NCBI GenBank assembly: GCA_027485285.1
Contig: JAIXRH010000126.1
Coordinates: 1 to 38,065, forward strand
Direction of reading: 5' to 3'
From: Comamonadaceae bacterium
GTDB taxonomy: Bacteria; Pseudomonadota; Gammaproteobacteria; Burkholderiales; Burkholderiaceae_C
Length of the DNA: 38,065 nt
The translations under genes were made by a program, and so were the position numbers. The notes under the pieces are model-generated. The model was not told the origin of the DNA. It did no database searches and saw nothing but the letters and a program-made list of their open reading frames with translations. Shown piece after piece: positions 7,155 to 15,717 of the stretch. The stretch's first letter is position 1; each line of letters starts with the position of its first letter.

Positions 7155-8522
7155 TTAAGAAGTCGCCACAGCATTGCCTAAGTTAGGCAGCCAGGTTGCG
7201 ATTTCGGGGAAGGCAATGATGAAAAGAATGGCGGTGAGCAGTGCAATCCAATAGGGCACGCACCCTCGGAAGATTTCCCCGTTCTTTAGATCTTTTTCAT
7301 CCGTGATCGCCGCTTTGACCGTGAAGACCAAAATCCCGAAAGGTGGCGTCAGCAGTCCTGTTTCAATGGCCAAGATGCCAATGATTGCGAAAGCGATGGG
7401 ATCAAAGCCCAATGCGACAGCAATGGGCGCAAAAACTGGCACGGTCAGCAAGATGATTGAGATCGAGTCGATCAGTGCACCCAAGATGAACCAAACCAAA
7501 ATCATCAATGCCAAGATGGCGTAGGGTGATAAGCCAGAGGCCAAGAAGAAATCTTTGGCAGCACCTGTAACCCCTGTCATTGACAGCACGCGGGAGTAAA
7601 GCTGAGCGGTGACTAGCAAAAGCAGCAGCGGTGCCGATGTTCGTCCAACAGAAATCACAGCTTCCAGCATTTCTTTCATTTTCATGCCGCGTGCGACTGC
7701 CAAAATCAAGGCGAGTGTGGCGCCAACGCCCGCACCCTCAGTGGGGGTGAAAGCGCCCAGCCAAATGCCTCCTAGCACCAAAATAACCAGCGCAAGGATG
7801 CCCACCGTGCTCCACAAAATCGTACGCAAGTCTTGCTCAGGTTGCTGTGCGTGCAAGTCACGTGCCGCTTTTTGAGCAGCGGGCAAGTTATCGCCTTCGC
7901 CGACGCGATGCGGCTGCGTGACGGCGACCCAAATGATGTAGATGATGTACAAGGTCACCACGATCAGTCCGGGAAGGATGCCAGCGATGAACAATTTGCC
8001 AATGGCCAACTCGGTCAGCACGCCCCACACAATCATCAAAACAGAAGGGGGGATGAGCATGCCCAAACAGGCACTGCCAGCTATACATCCCAGAGAAAAC
8101 TGGCGCTCATAGCCGTAGCGGCGCATTTCGGGATAAGCAATTTTTGAGAAGGCTGCGGCGGCAGCAATTGATACCCCGGTTACAAAAGCGAAGACGGCAT
8201 TGGCCAATACGGTGGCCACGCCCAAGCGACCCGGTACCCAACGCGTGGAGCGGTTGATGAGGGCAAACAAATCGCTGGCTGCTCCGCATTTGGCTAAAAA
8301 TTCTCCCATCAGCATGAAAAGAGGAATCACGGCAAACACATAGTCGCGAAGCGCCTCGTAGCTGGTGTTGGAGACGAAGCTCAACATGGTGGAGAAATCT
8401 TCGGTGAGCAAGTAGATGCCCAGCATGCTGGCCAAACCCAGGGCAACGGCAATGTGAATGCCTGAAAAAACCAAGGCCAGCAGTGTGCCAACCAAAAGCA
8501 TCATGTCGGTAACGTCGTACAT
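7155..8522 (-). CDS. dctM: TRAP transporter large permease (DctM family)
   Basis: A 455-residue, very hydrophobic protein with about 12 membrane spans, the ion-coupled transport subunit of a TRAP uptake system. Typical DctM segments are visible: IPLFMLMGEFLAKCG, FAFVTGVSIAAAAAFSKIAYPEM, and TPTEGAGVGA. Length is a little above the usual 425-435, due in part to a hydrophilic loop around PAAQKAARDLHAQQPEQD. It lies 9 nt downstream of the small permease gene and belongs to the ten-gene minus-strand operon. Together with the DctQ- and DctP-type proteins it makes a complete TRAP transporter; substrate unknown. Confidence 0.93.
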   Translation of the reverse strand: MYDVTDMMLLVGTLLALVFSGIHIAVALGLASMLGIYLLTEDFSTMLSFVSNTSYEALRDYVFAVIPLFMLMGEFLAKCGAASDLFALINRSTRWVPGRLGVATVLANAVFAFVTGVSIAAAAAFSKIAYPEMRRYGYERQFSLGCIAGSACLGMLIPPSVLMIVWGVLTELAIGKLFIAGILPGLIVVTLYIIYIIWVAVTQPHRVGEGDNLPAAQKAARDLHAQQPEQDLRTILWSTVGILALVILVLGGIWLGAFTPTEGAGVGATLALILAVARGMKMKEMLEAVISVGRTSAPLLLLLVTAQLYSRVLSMTGVTGAAKDFFLASGLSPYAILALMILVWFILGALIDSISIILLTVPVFAPIAVALGFDPIAFAIIGILAIETGLLTPPFGILVFTVKAAITDEKDLKNGEIFRGCVPYWIALLTAILFIIAFPEIATWLPNLGNAVATS

Positions 8523-8531
8523 CGCAATCCT

Positions 8532-9056
8532 TTAGTGTGTTGCTGAGGTATGTGCGGGCGCTTGGCCGCGAATGGCACGAATGCCGTCTTCAATAAACAT
8601 CAGCAAATAACTGAATGATGCAATCATGGTGCCCAGCACCAATACAAAGCGTGCGGGCCACACGGGGACGCGCAAAGCACCTTCGCCTTCAAATTCATTC
8701 GAGGTCCAAGCATGTGCAGCCCCTTCCAGGCTGCCGGCACACACAAAAGCAAAGAAGGCGAACCCCGCCAAAGCTGCGATGGCTGACATAAAACTTTGTC
8801 CACGTGGTCCTGCTTTGCTGACAAACATGTCCACATGCAACATGCCACCCGAACGAATGGCAAAACCTGCTTGCAGATAACAAATCACCACGATTGACAA
8901 AGACACGATTTCAGTCGTGCCTTTGACGGGGCTGTTAAACACCACGCGCCCCAGCACGTCGGCTACTACCAAGAAACAGAGCAAAAAAGCAAGGACGGCT
9001 GCAAAAACCAGCAAAACCCGCGTTAATTGATCGTTTATTTTTTTCAAAGAATCCAT
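8532..9056 (-). CDS. dctQ: TRAP transporter small permease (DctQ family)
   Basis: A 174-residue protein with four predicted membrane spans, the small membrane subunit of a TRAP transporter. Family signs are the N-terminal INDQLTRVLLVFAAVLAF, the VVADVLGRVVFNSPVKGTTEI segment shared by DctQ proteins, and a charged C-terminal end. The C-terminal tail is rich in Ala, His and Thr. It lies between the binding-protein gene (57-nt gap holding a hairpin) and the large permease gene (9-nt gap). Confidence 0.92.
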   Translation of the reverse strand: MDSLKKINDQLTRVLLVFAAVLAFLLCFLVVADVLGRVVFNSPVKGTTEIVSLSIVVICYLQAGFAIRSGGMLHVDMFVSKAGPRGQSFMSAIAALAGFAFFAFVCAGSLEGAAHAWTSNEFEGEGALRVPVWPARFVLVLGTMIASFSYLLMFIEDGIRAIRGQAPAHTSATH

Positions 9057-9093
9057 TGGAGAGGCCTTGTGTTAGGGGCGTAAAAGTGCGTTT

Positions 9094-9115
9094 TGATGTC
9101 AGCGCTCTGGCATCA
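9094..9115 (-). promoter_or_regulatory. Intercistronic hairpin after the TRAP binding-protein gene
   Basis: On the minus strand TGATG-C-CAG, loop AGCG, CTG-A-CATCA form an 8-bp stem with one internal mismatch. It starts inside the stop codon of the binding-protein gene and has no T run after it. In transporter operons such hairpins often protect the upstream binding-protein mRNA and lower expression of the permease genes. That role is inferred here. Confidence 0.4.
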
Positions 9116-10183
9116 CTTGATGCTGTAGCGCACAGGCCACTTGTGGCCAATTTTTTCAGACTCTTCAAGCGTGGTTTTTAGGACCAACGTTGCTGGTAAA
9201 CCTTGTTTATCCAAGTCAGCTGCCTGGGCTTGCGGCCAGTCTTTCAAAGAGTTTGCCCACTCAACGCGCACGCTGTCCGGCACCGTCTTGACGTTCACGC
9301 CCAAGGTTTTGAGCTGTGCCAATTGTTTGGGGTAGTTCTCTTCATTGACAGTGCCGGTTTTGGCTTCAAATTCTTTGCCGACTTCAACAATGATGTCTTG
9401 CACGTCTTTAGGCAAGCGGTTGAATTTGTTTTTGTTGATGGTCATGCCATGCCATGAAATTGAGCCAAAACCAACTTCGGTGTAGTTTTTGGCCACTTCA
9501 TTCAGCTTGAAGTTCACCCAACCGGAGGGAAACATGATCCAGCCGAAGTAAACGCCAGTTTGCATCGAGGTGTACGCCTCGGGCAATGAAGATTGCACAG
9601 GCACTGCACCAGCGTATTCAAGCCACTTGAGGTTCAAACCTGCACCAGCCAGTTTGCGGCCTTTCAGGTCGCTGACCTTATCCCATTCAAAGGTTGTGCC
9701 CAAGTTGTAACCGTTGTCAGCAATCAATGCCAACAACTTTTGGTTGTACTTATCTTCAAACACTTGCGACATGTAGGGCACTTTGTTGTAAACGGTGCGT
9801 GCCAGCTTGACGCTTTTTTCTGGGCTCATCGTGCCAAAAGGCAGCATCACTTGGAAAGCATGCAGAGGCAGGTTGGAGGGCTCAAAGCAGAAGCAGTAGC
9901 CACCAATGTCCACGATGCCCGATTGCACACCTTCCAAGGTGTCAGACACTTTGACCATTGAGCCGCCATAGCCCTCGACAAATTCAACTTTGTGTTGTGT
10001 GCGTTCAGCGACGCGTTTAGTCACTTCAGGGACAAAAAAGTTTTGCATCAAGTTCACGTAGGTATTGGCGTTGGGGTGACCAGACGCGATACGTAATTTG
10101 ATGTTTTCCGCTTGAGCTGTTGTCATGCCAAAGGTGCCAATGACAGCTGCCAACAGGGTGGCTTTGAGTTTTGTCTTCATCAT
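9113..10183 (-). CDS. dctP: TRAP transporter periplasmic binding protein (DctP family)
   Basis: A 356-residue periplasmic solute receptor. A Sec signal peptide runs from MMKTKLKATLLAAV to TTAQA (about residue 25), and the mature protein begins with the family-typical ENIKLRIASGHP. GGAGA lies six bases before the ATG at 10183. Most TRAP receptors have an Arg after the DLKGxK element that binds the substrate carboxylate (R147 in sialic acid receptor SiaP). Here the sequence is DLKGRKLAGAG and the aligned residue is Ala179, while the later PEAYTSMQTGVYFGWI is family-like. The ligand may be bound in a different way or may not be a simple carboxylate. It precedes the two permease genes in the same operon. 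Confidence 0.93.
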   Translation of the reverse strand: MMKTKLKATLLAAVIGTFGMTTAQAENIKLRIASGHPNANTYVNLMQNFFVPEVTKRVAERTQHKVEFVEGYGGSMVKVSDTLEGVQSGIVDIGGYCFCFEPSNLPLHAFQVMLPFGTMSPEKSVKLARTVYNKVPYMSQVFEDKYNQKLLALIADNGYNLGTTFEWDKVSDLKGRKLAGAGLNLKWLEYAGAVPVQSSLPEAYTSMQTGVYFGWIMFPSGWVNFKLNEVAKNYTEVGFGSISWHGMTINKNKFNRLPKDVQDIIVEVGKEFEAKTGTVNEENYPKQLAQLKTLGVNVKTVPDSVRVEWANSLKDWPQAQAADLDKQGLPATLVLKTTLEESEKIGHKWPVRYSIK

Positions 10184-10213
10184 GGTTGTCTCCTGGTTAT
10201 CGTTGTGGAAAAT

Positions 10214-11188
10214 TTAAGGGATGAGCACACTTGAACCACTGGTCCGTCCTGATTCAAGATCTGCGTGTGCCTTGGCCACATCGGCCAGCGCATAGCGTTG
10301 GTTGATCGTGATCTTCAAAGCACCCTTGGCAAACAAGTCGAACACGGCCGCTGCCGAGTGACGCAGATCTTCGGTAGATGCGGTGTAGGTCACGAGCGTG
10401 GGGCGTGTGAAATACAAGGAACCCATTTTTTGTAGGGTGCTCGCAGGCATTGGTGGCGGCGCACCGGTGGTGGTGCCAAAGGATACAAAGTAGCCGCGTG
10501 GCGCCAAACTGTTGAGTGACTGGTCGAATGAGTTTTTACCCACTGAGTCGAACACCACGGGAACGCCAACACCACCGGTGATTTCTTTCACACGTGCGGG
10601 AATGTCGTCTGTCAAACGGTCGAGACAATAGTCATAGCCGTTGGCCAGGGCGAGTTTGACTTTCTCGGGACCTGCGGCCACGCCAATCATGTGGGCGCCC
10701 AAATGCTTGCCCCATTGCCCTGCCAACAAGCCCACGCCGCCAGCAGCAGCGTGCATCAAGACGAATTGACCCTTTTGGACGGGGTAGCAACGTTGCATCA
10801 AATATTCAACCGTCATTCCTTTTAGCAAGGAGGCAGCGATTTGTTCGTCTTGCATGTGCGCAGGCGCATGGAGCAAGCGTGCGGCAGGGTAGTTGCGGTG
10901 GGTGGCACAAGCAGCCAACACGGGGCCACTGGCATAGCAAACGCGGTCACCTACTTTGAAGTCAGTGACACCTTGGCCCACCGCTTCGACCACGCCCACT
11001 GCCTCTGTCCCCAAACCTGTAGGCATGGGTGCAGGGTATTGGCCTGAGCGAGCATAGATGTCTTGGAAGTTCAAACCAATTGCAGTGTGGCGGATGCGAA
11101 CTTCCCCTTGTGCCGGATCAGGCAGCTCGAGGTTTTCGATTTTCAAAACTTCAGGGCCACCTGCGGCGTAAATGCGGACTGCTTTCAT
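10214..11188 (-). CDS. NADPH:quinone oxidoreductase-type zinc-independent MDR enzyme
   Basis: A 324-residue medium-chain dehydrogenase/reductase of the quinone oxidoreductase (zeta-crystallin, QorA) type. The opening MKAVRIYAAGGPEVLKIE is diagnostic for the group. The catalytic part has LNFQDIYARSGQYP and GTEAVGVVEAVGQGV. The cofactor loop HAAAGGVGLLAGQWGKHLGA gives the AxxGxxG fingerprint. Zinc-binding cysteines of alcohol dehydrogenases are absent. The start at 11188 is preferred over an in-frame start 54 nt upstream because the conserved N terminus begins there. In its operon it could reduce a quinone or an alpha,beta-unsaturated carbonyl intermediate. It lies 13 nt downstream of the VOC gene and upstream of the TRAP genes. 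Confidence 0.9.
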   Translation of the reverse strand: MKAVRIYAAGGPEVLKIENLELPDPAQGEVRIRHTAIGLNFQDIYARSGQYPAPMPTGLGTEAVGVVEAVGQGVTDFKVGDRVCYASGPVLAACATHRNYPAARLLHAPAHMQDEQIAASLLKGMTVEYLMQRCYPVQKGQFVLMHAAAGGVGLLAGQWGKHLGAHMIGVAAGPEKVKLALANGYDYCLDRLTDDIPARVKEITGGVGVPVVFDSVGKNSFDQSLNSLAPRGYFVSFGTTTGAPPPMPASTLQKMGSLYFTRPTLVTYTASTEDLRHSAAAVFDLFAKGALKITINQRYALADVAKAHADLESGRTSGSSVLIP

Positions 11189-11201
11189 GGGATTTTTCTC
11201 T

Positions 11202-11750
11202 TTAGTTGAAGGTAGAAACTTTGACAGGTGCGTCTTTGGCAAGCATCACATCGTCGACGGGCTTGGTGTTGGCGCCGTCGTCTGTCCACTCGGGTACACG
11301 GCCCATGCGAACCGCCTCATCCCAGGCAAAGTTGAGCTCAACTTTGATGCCATTGATGGGCTCTCGCATGAAGAGTTGATACAGGTTGGAGTTGTGTGCC
11401 TTGCGCTCACTGAACTCAACTCCGTTTTTATTTAATCGTTCGACAAACTCTTCCATGCCATCGCAGTTGATGCACAAATGGTCAATGCGGCCCGAGCCAG
11501 GCGCGCCTGCTGCCGAATAGTCCAAGCCTGCGACATCGGAGGGCGTTTTCAAGTAGGTGTCTTGGTGGGTGGAGTGACGTGCTTTGCCAATGTGAATCAC
11601 ATCCTGATCACCGATGTACAGCCAGTAAACGGGAAAACCAAACTCTGGGTGGTAGCCGTTTTTGAATCCAAGGTTTTCGCAAAACCAGTCCCGCGTGCCA
11701 TCCGGGTCATGCGTGAGGATAAGTAAGTGTTCAAGAAAACGTAGTCCCAT
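11202..11750 (-). CDS. VOC-superfamily (glyoxalase/dioxygenase-fold) protein
   Basis: A 182-residue vicinal-oxygen-chelate protein. Candidate metal ligands are the His in LEHLLIL near the N terminus, the His in DVIHIGKA, the His in RIDHLCI and the Glu in IKVELNF. It also has the YWLYIGDQD segment, which is shared with the VOC protein encoded at 26791. The C-terminal 30 residues (from VPEWTDDG) are an extension without clear fold features. VOC proteins act as isomerases, epimerases or ring-cleaving dioxygenases; which one applies is not visible. A strong AAGGAG stands six bases before the ATG. It lies between the cupin and quinone oxidoreductase genes. Confidence 0.85.
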   Translation of the reverse strand: MGLRFLEHLLILTHDPDGTRDWFCENLGFKNGYHPEFGFPVYWLYIGDQDVIHIGKARHSTHQDTYLKTPSDVAGLDYSAAGAPGSGRIDHLCINCDGMEEFVERLNKNGVEFSERKAHNSNLYQLFMREPINGIKVELNFAWDEAVRMGRVPEWTDDGANTKPVDDVMLAKDAPVKVSTFN

Positions 11751-11772
11751 GATCTGCTCCTTGGTTTCAGAT

Positions 11773-12171
11773 TTATTTGTTGTGTTCCGCTGTGATCGGA
11801 CGCGTCTCGCCAGTGTCGGTCAAGGTACGTGTTGCGCTGACAGAGGCGTAGGTCCACAAAATTTTCATAGGCTCTGAATCTGAGCGGTTGCGAAAGCGAT
11901 GTGACACATTGGGCGGGATGAACGTGGTGTCATAAGGCTTGAGTTCATGCACTTCACCATCAATGTCCAAAAACGCATGGCCTGAGAGAAGCATCACGCT
12001 TTCTTCACAGTTATGGCTATGAAATGGAATGGCAGTGCTGGGAGCAAACTCTGTGATGCCATTGATGAAGGTGCTTGCCCCCATGGATGGCAAGACCAGA
12101 GGCGTGGTGCGCGCACCACCACCCCGGTCGTGGCTTTTGATTTCATCGGGTCGAAGAACAGCGTGTTTCAT
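11773..12171 (-). CDS. Single-domain cupin protein
   Basis: A 132-residue protein with one cupin barrel. Motif 1 is FHSHNCEESVMLLSGHAFLDIDG, with His, His and Glu metal ligands, and motif 2 is PYDTTFIPPNVSHRF, with the last His. Such small cupins act as metal-dependent isomerases, lyases, small dioxygenases or mere ligand binders; it is much too short to be gentisate dioxygenase. AGGAA lies five bases before the ATG. It sits 10 nt behind the aldehyde dehydrogenase gene and 22 nt before the VOC gene, so it is cotranscribed with them. Confidence 0.87.
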   Translation of the reverse strand: MKHAVLRPDEIKSHDRGGGARTTPLVLPSMGASTFINGITEFAPSTAIPFHSHNCEESVMLLSGHAFLDIDGEVHELKPYDTTFIPPNVSHRFRNRSDSEPMKILWTYASVSATRTLTDTGETRPITAEHNK

Positions 12172-12181
12172 AAATTTCCTT

Positions 12182-13555
12182 TCAAGTGCGGGAAGGCCCG
12201 CGCCAAACAGTTTTGATGTTGGTGAATTCGTGCAAGCCCAACATGCCTAATTCACGGCCATAGCCAGAGGCTTTGGTGCCACCAAATGGCAGACGCGGAT
12301 CAGAGGCCACCATGCCGTTGATGAACACAGCACCGGCCTGAATTTGGTGTGCCAAGCGATGACCCAAATCAATGTCCTGCGTCCACACAGCTGCACCTAA
12401 TCCAAACGGGCTGTCATTGGCGATGCGAATGGCTTCGTGCGCATTGCTGACCCGCAAAATGGCAGCCGCTGGGCCGAAAGTTTCTTCACGTGCCACCGTC
12501 ATGGCGGGCAAAACATGGTCGAACACCGTAGGCTCGTAGAAAGCGCCCGAACCTGCAATGGGGTTTCCACCCATCAAGAGTCGCGCACCTTCCTTGACCG
12601 AGGCTTGCACTTGTGCGTGAAGTTCGTCACGTAAGTTCAAACGCGCCATGGAGCCTTGCGTGGTGTCGGCAGACAAGGGGTCGCCCACGACCAGTTGGCG
12701 CGTGATGGCGCAAAAGGCATCCACAAACTCGTCTGCCACGGCTGATTCAACAATGAAACGCTTGGCCGCAATACAGCTTTGCCCTGTGTTTTGGAATCGT
12801 GCTTTGACAGCCACGGTGGCTGCAGCTTGCACATCGGCATCTGCCAAGACGATGAATGGGTCAGAACCGCCCAGCTCCAGTACTTGTTTCTTCAGCGCTT
12901 CGGCGGCAGTGCTTGCAATTTGACGACCAGCAGGGGTTGATCCGGTAAAGGTCACCGCTGAAATACGTGGGTCTTTGATCAGCGCGGGTACTTTGGCAGC
13001 CCCAACCAACAGGGTGCTGAACAAACCGCTGGGTAGACCTGCTTCTTTGAACACATTCTCTAAGGCCAAGGCACACTGCGGCACGTTGCTGGCATGCTTC
13101 AAAACCAAGGCATTGCCGCTCACGAGCACTGGCGCTGCTGCACGCATGACCTGCCAAAATGGGTAGTTCCAAGGCATGACGGCCAAGATCAAGCCCAAGG
13201 GGTCGTACACCACGCGACTGTCGGTCGCGCCACTGGGGATGATCAGGTCGTCTAAGTAGCTTGGCGCACTTTCGGCGTAGTACTCAAAGTTCCATGCGCA
13301 TTTTTCGACTTCACCCACAGCCTCGCTCAAAGGTTTACCCATCTCGAGGGTGATGATGCGGGCCAGTGACTCTTTGTTGCGACGCAAGGTTTTCGCGACA
13401 TTGAGCAAGAAAGGCAGACGCTCAGACAGCGACAAAGCCGCCCATTTTTTTTGCGCACGATCGGCTTGTGCCAAGGTTTGCTCGATGTATGCATCATCGT
13501 GAGCGTTGAAGGTGGCCAGCGTTTCACCTGTGGCAGGGTTGAAGGAGGTGATCAT
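12182..13555 (-). CDS. NAD(P)-dependent aldehyde dehydrogenase (succinate-semialdehyde dehydrogenase-like)
   Basis: A 457-residue aldehyde dehydrogenase. The catalytic Glu is in LELGGSDPFIVL, the catalytic Cys in NTGQSCIAAKRF, and the cofactor loop in TFTGSTPAGRQIAS. The compact length, the N terminus ITSFNPATGETL and the GGSDPFIVLADAD wording fit the Sad/YneI-type succinate-semialdehyde dehydrogenases. The true substrate is probably a short semialdehyde made by the operon. The start lacks a clear ribosome binding site and lies 10 nt after the Ldh-family stop, so translational coupling is likely. Confidence 0.92.
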   Translation of the reverse strand: MITSFNPATGETLATFNAHDDAYIEQTLAQADRAQKKWAALSLSERLPFLLNVAKTLRRNKESLARIITLEMGKPLSEAVGEVEKCAWNFEYYAESAPSYLDDLIIPSGATDSRVVYDPLGLILAVMPWNYPFWQVMRAAAPVLVSGNALVLKHASNVPQCALALENVFKEAGLPSGLFSTLLVGAAKVPALIKDPRISAVTFTGSTPAGRQIASTAAEALKKQVLELGGSDPFIVLADADVQAAATVAVKARFQNTGQSCIAAKRFIVESAVADEFVDAFCAITRQLVVGDPLSADTTQGSMARLNLRDELHAQVQASVKEGARLLMGGNPIAGSGAFYEPTVFDHVLPAMTVAREETFGPAAAILRVSNAHEAIRIANDSPFGLGAAVWTQDIDLGHRLAHQIQAGAVFINGMVASDPRLPFGGTKASGYGRELGMLGLHEFTNIKTVWRGPSRT

Positions 13556-13565
13556 ATGTTTGTGT

Positions 13566-14627
13566 TTATGCGTGGGTGAGCGGGTCTATGCCCAACTCTG
13601 CTGCCAAGGCATTGAGCTCGGCGACCAATGTGGGTGCGACGGGAATGCCTTGAGTGGCGTATCTTTCACGTTTTTCGTGGCTTTGCTCGCCCGGTAACCA
13701 AATGCGTTCAACGCCTGGAAGGCGTTCGCTACTGCGAATGTCGCGCACCAAACGATCCACCTCGTGTTTGAAGTGTTCAGGGTCGCCAAAGGCTGCCAAG
13801 TCGATGACCAAAATGGCTTGGCCTGTGTTGGTCACGCTCACATGGTCGGCGTTGAAATCGATCACATCGCGCCCCATGGCTGCACCACCCAAGGTGCCAG
13901 CTAGCAAGCCCACGATCAACGCCAATCCATAGCCCTTGTGTTCACCAATCGGCAACAAAAAGCCATCGTTTGATTTGTTGGGGTCTAGCAGTGGCTGGCC
14001 TTGACGGTCGATCATCCAGCCGTGGGGCATCATTTCGCCGCGTTTGGCTTTGGCTTTTACCTTCCCGTAGGCCGCCACTGTGGTGGCCATGTCGAGCACG
14101 ACAGGTGGTTCCTCTGCCGTGGGGATGCTTGCTGAAATCGGGTTGGTGGACAGCAGCATGTCCATGCCGCCCCAAGGCGGCAAATGGTTGGCGTTGCCCA
14201 CCGCAAAGTACAAGCCGAGCATGTTGTGTTGTAGCGGACGACGTGAGTACAGCGAGGCAGGACCTGCATGGTTGCTGAACCGTGTGCTGACCCAAGCCAC
14301 ACCAGCTTCACTGGCTTTTTCAATTGCCAAATCAACCGCATGTGACACCACCAAATGGCCCATGCCGTTGTCACCATCTACGACCGCCATGGCGGAGCGT
14401 TCGTGCACGACACGAATTTTTGGGTGCTTGTTGATGCCCCCAGCTTTGATGCGTTTGATGTATTGCGGCAATCGAATAATGCCGTGGCCGTCAGAGCCTT
14501 GCAAGTCGGCTTCTGCCATCAGTTGGGAGACTTTCAGCGCATCTTCCGAAGGTAACCCTTGGCTTGACAGTGCATTTTGTATGAACTGTTGCAGTTCATT
14601 GAAGGAGTAATGTGTGGGGGTGCTCAT
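13566..14627 (-). CDS. Ldh-family NAD(P)H oxidoreductase (malate/L-lactate/diketogulonate type)
   Basis: A 353-residue member of the type 2 malate/L-lactate dehydrogenase family (YlbC, ComC, DlgD-like), which is not related to classical lactate dehydrogenases. The characteristic SDGHGIIRLPQYI with the catalytic His is near residue 50. It is followed by DGDNGMGHLVV and the LDMATTVAAYGKVKAKAKRGE segment that lines the cofactor site. It probably reduces or oxidises a 2-oxo/2-hydroxy acid. I chose the ATG at 14627; an in-frame TTG nine bases upstream cannot be excluded because neither has a strong ribosome binding site. It starts 20 nt after the Bug gene and is the second gene of the operon. Confidence 0.9.
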   Translation of the reverse strand: MSTPTHYSFNELQQFIQNALSSQGLPSEDALKVSQLMAEADLQGSDGHGIIRLPQYIKRIKAGGINKHPKIRVVHERSAMAVVDGDNGMGHLVVSHAVDLAIEKASEAGVAWVSTRFSNHAGPASLYSRRPLQHNMLGLYFAVGNANHLPPWGGMDMLLSTNPISASIPTAEEPPVVLDMATTVAAYGKVKAKAKRGEMMPHGWMIDRQGQPLLDPNKSNDGFLLPIGEHKGYGLALIVGLLAGTLGGAAMGRDVIDFNADHVSVTNTGQAILVIDLAAFGDPEHFKHEVDRLVRDIRSSERLPGVERIWLPGEQSHEKRERYATQGIPVAPTLVAELNALAAELGIDPLTHA

Positions 14628-14647
14628 AGGTGTCAATGCGGGTTTCT

Positions 14648-15652
14648 TTACTCAGCGCGTATGCCTTTGTCTTGGATGAGCTTTCGATACAGTTCGTATT
14701 GGTTGCGCGTTGCAATGCCAAACTCTGTGGGTGTAGTTCCGCGTGGTGTGACACCAATAGCTTGCAACTTTTCTCTTGTGGTGGGGTCATTCAGAGCTTT
14801 ACGTACCTCGTCGCTGAGTCTGTCAACGATGGGCTTGGGTGTTCCAGCAGGCGCCACCATGGCGAACCATGAATTGAACGTGAAGTCCTTCATGCCGGCT
14901 TCACTGAAGGTGGGAACATTAGGGTATTGGGGCAGTCGCGCTTGAGTCGAAACCGCGAGCAAGCGAAGTTTGCCAGCTTGAAGCAGCGCCGTGACTGTCC
15001 CGAGTCCTTGCATGGCCGCATCGACCTCTCCTGAGGCGACAGCAACTGCAGCAGGGGTCGCTCCTTTGTAGGGAACGTGACTGATGTCCACATTGGCTCT
15101 GTTTAAAACCAAGGCCATGCCGATGTGCTGGGGGCTGCCATTGCCACCAGAGCTGTAGTTGAGCTTGCCAGGGTTCGCCTTGGCTGCATTGACAAAGTCA
15201 GCCAAAGTTTTGTAAGGCCCATCGGCCTTGACGACGATGCCCCATTCGATGGTTCCCACCAAAGAAATAGGTTCGAAATCGGTCAGGGCGTTCCATGGCA
15301 TTTTGGCCATCATGTGGGGCACCATGGTCAACACGCTGTCGTTGTAACCCCCGATGGTGTAGCCGTCAGGTGCGGCGCGTGCTACCCGCTCTGCACCGAT
15401 GAGGCCCGATGAGCCAGCTATGTTTTCGATCACAAATGCTTGACCCATGTTTTCAGCCATCTTGATGGTGATGACACGCGCAGCATTGTCTACAGCACTG
15501 CCTGCGGCCAAAGGAATGATCATCTTGATGGGCTTTTGCGGATAGACGGTTTGTGCTGAGCACAAAGCTGCGATGCAAAACATGGCTGTTGCAAGAATGG
15601 GGCGAGCGAGCTGAACGTGTAAAGGTTTTTTGAGTTTCATGGCTTGTGGCAT
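14648..15652 (-). CDS. Bug-family tripartite tricarboxylate transporter substrate-binding protein (second of three)
   Basis: A 334-residue periplasmic binding protein and the first gene of the ten-gene minus-strand operon. The signal peptide is basic at first (KLKKPLHVQLARP), then hydrophobic, ending CSAQT. Family landmarks are MIIPLAAGSAVDNAAR, VIENIAGSSGLIG and APDGYTI. The usual NRxGA wording is changed to NIAGS. Start choice is uncertain between ATG 15652 and ATG 15640 (four residues later); neither has a good ribosome binding site. It is unusual for a Bug gene to head an operon that also encodes a complete TRAP transporter. The promoter must lie in the 128-bp gap shared with the divergent lysR-type gene. 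Confidence 0.9.
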   Translation of the reverse strand: MPQAMKLKKPLHVQLARPILATAMFCIAALCSAQTVYPQKPIKMIIPLAAGSAVDNAARVITIKMAENMGQAFVIENIAGSSGLIGAERVARAAPDGYTIGGYNDSVLTMVPHMMAKMPWNALTDFEPISLVGTIEWGIVVKADGPYKTLADFVNAAKANPGKLNYSSGGNGSPQHIGMALVLNRANVDISHVPYKGATPAAVAVASGEVDAAMQGLGTVTALLQAGKLRLLAVSTQARLPQYPNVPTFSEAGMKDFTFNSWFAMVAPAGTPKPIVDRLSDEVRKALNDPTTREKLQAIGVTPRGTTPTEFGIATRNQYELYRKLIQDKGIRAE

Positions 15653-15660
15653 TTGTGGGT

Positions 15661-15682
15661 GATATCTATGCTTTTTGGATAT
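15661..15682. promoter_or_regulatory. Inverted repeat, candidate LysR-type operator
   Basis: ATATC (15662-15666) and GATAT (15678-15682) form a perfect inverted repeat with an 11-nt spacer. It lies just upstream of the first gene of the minus-strand operon, in the gap shared with the divergent LysR-type gene. This is the usual place for a LysR binding site, which typically holds an interrupted dyad in AT-rich DNA. Binding is inferred. Confidence 0.45.
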
Positions 15683-15717
15683 AGGAAACGGTGCTAGCTT
15701 AAAAGGAGGGCTAAGTA

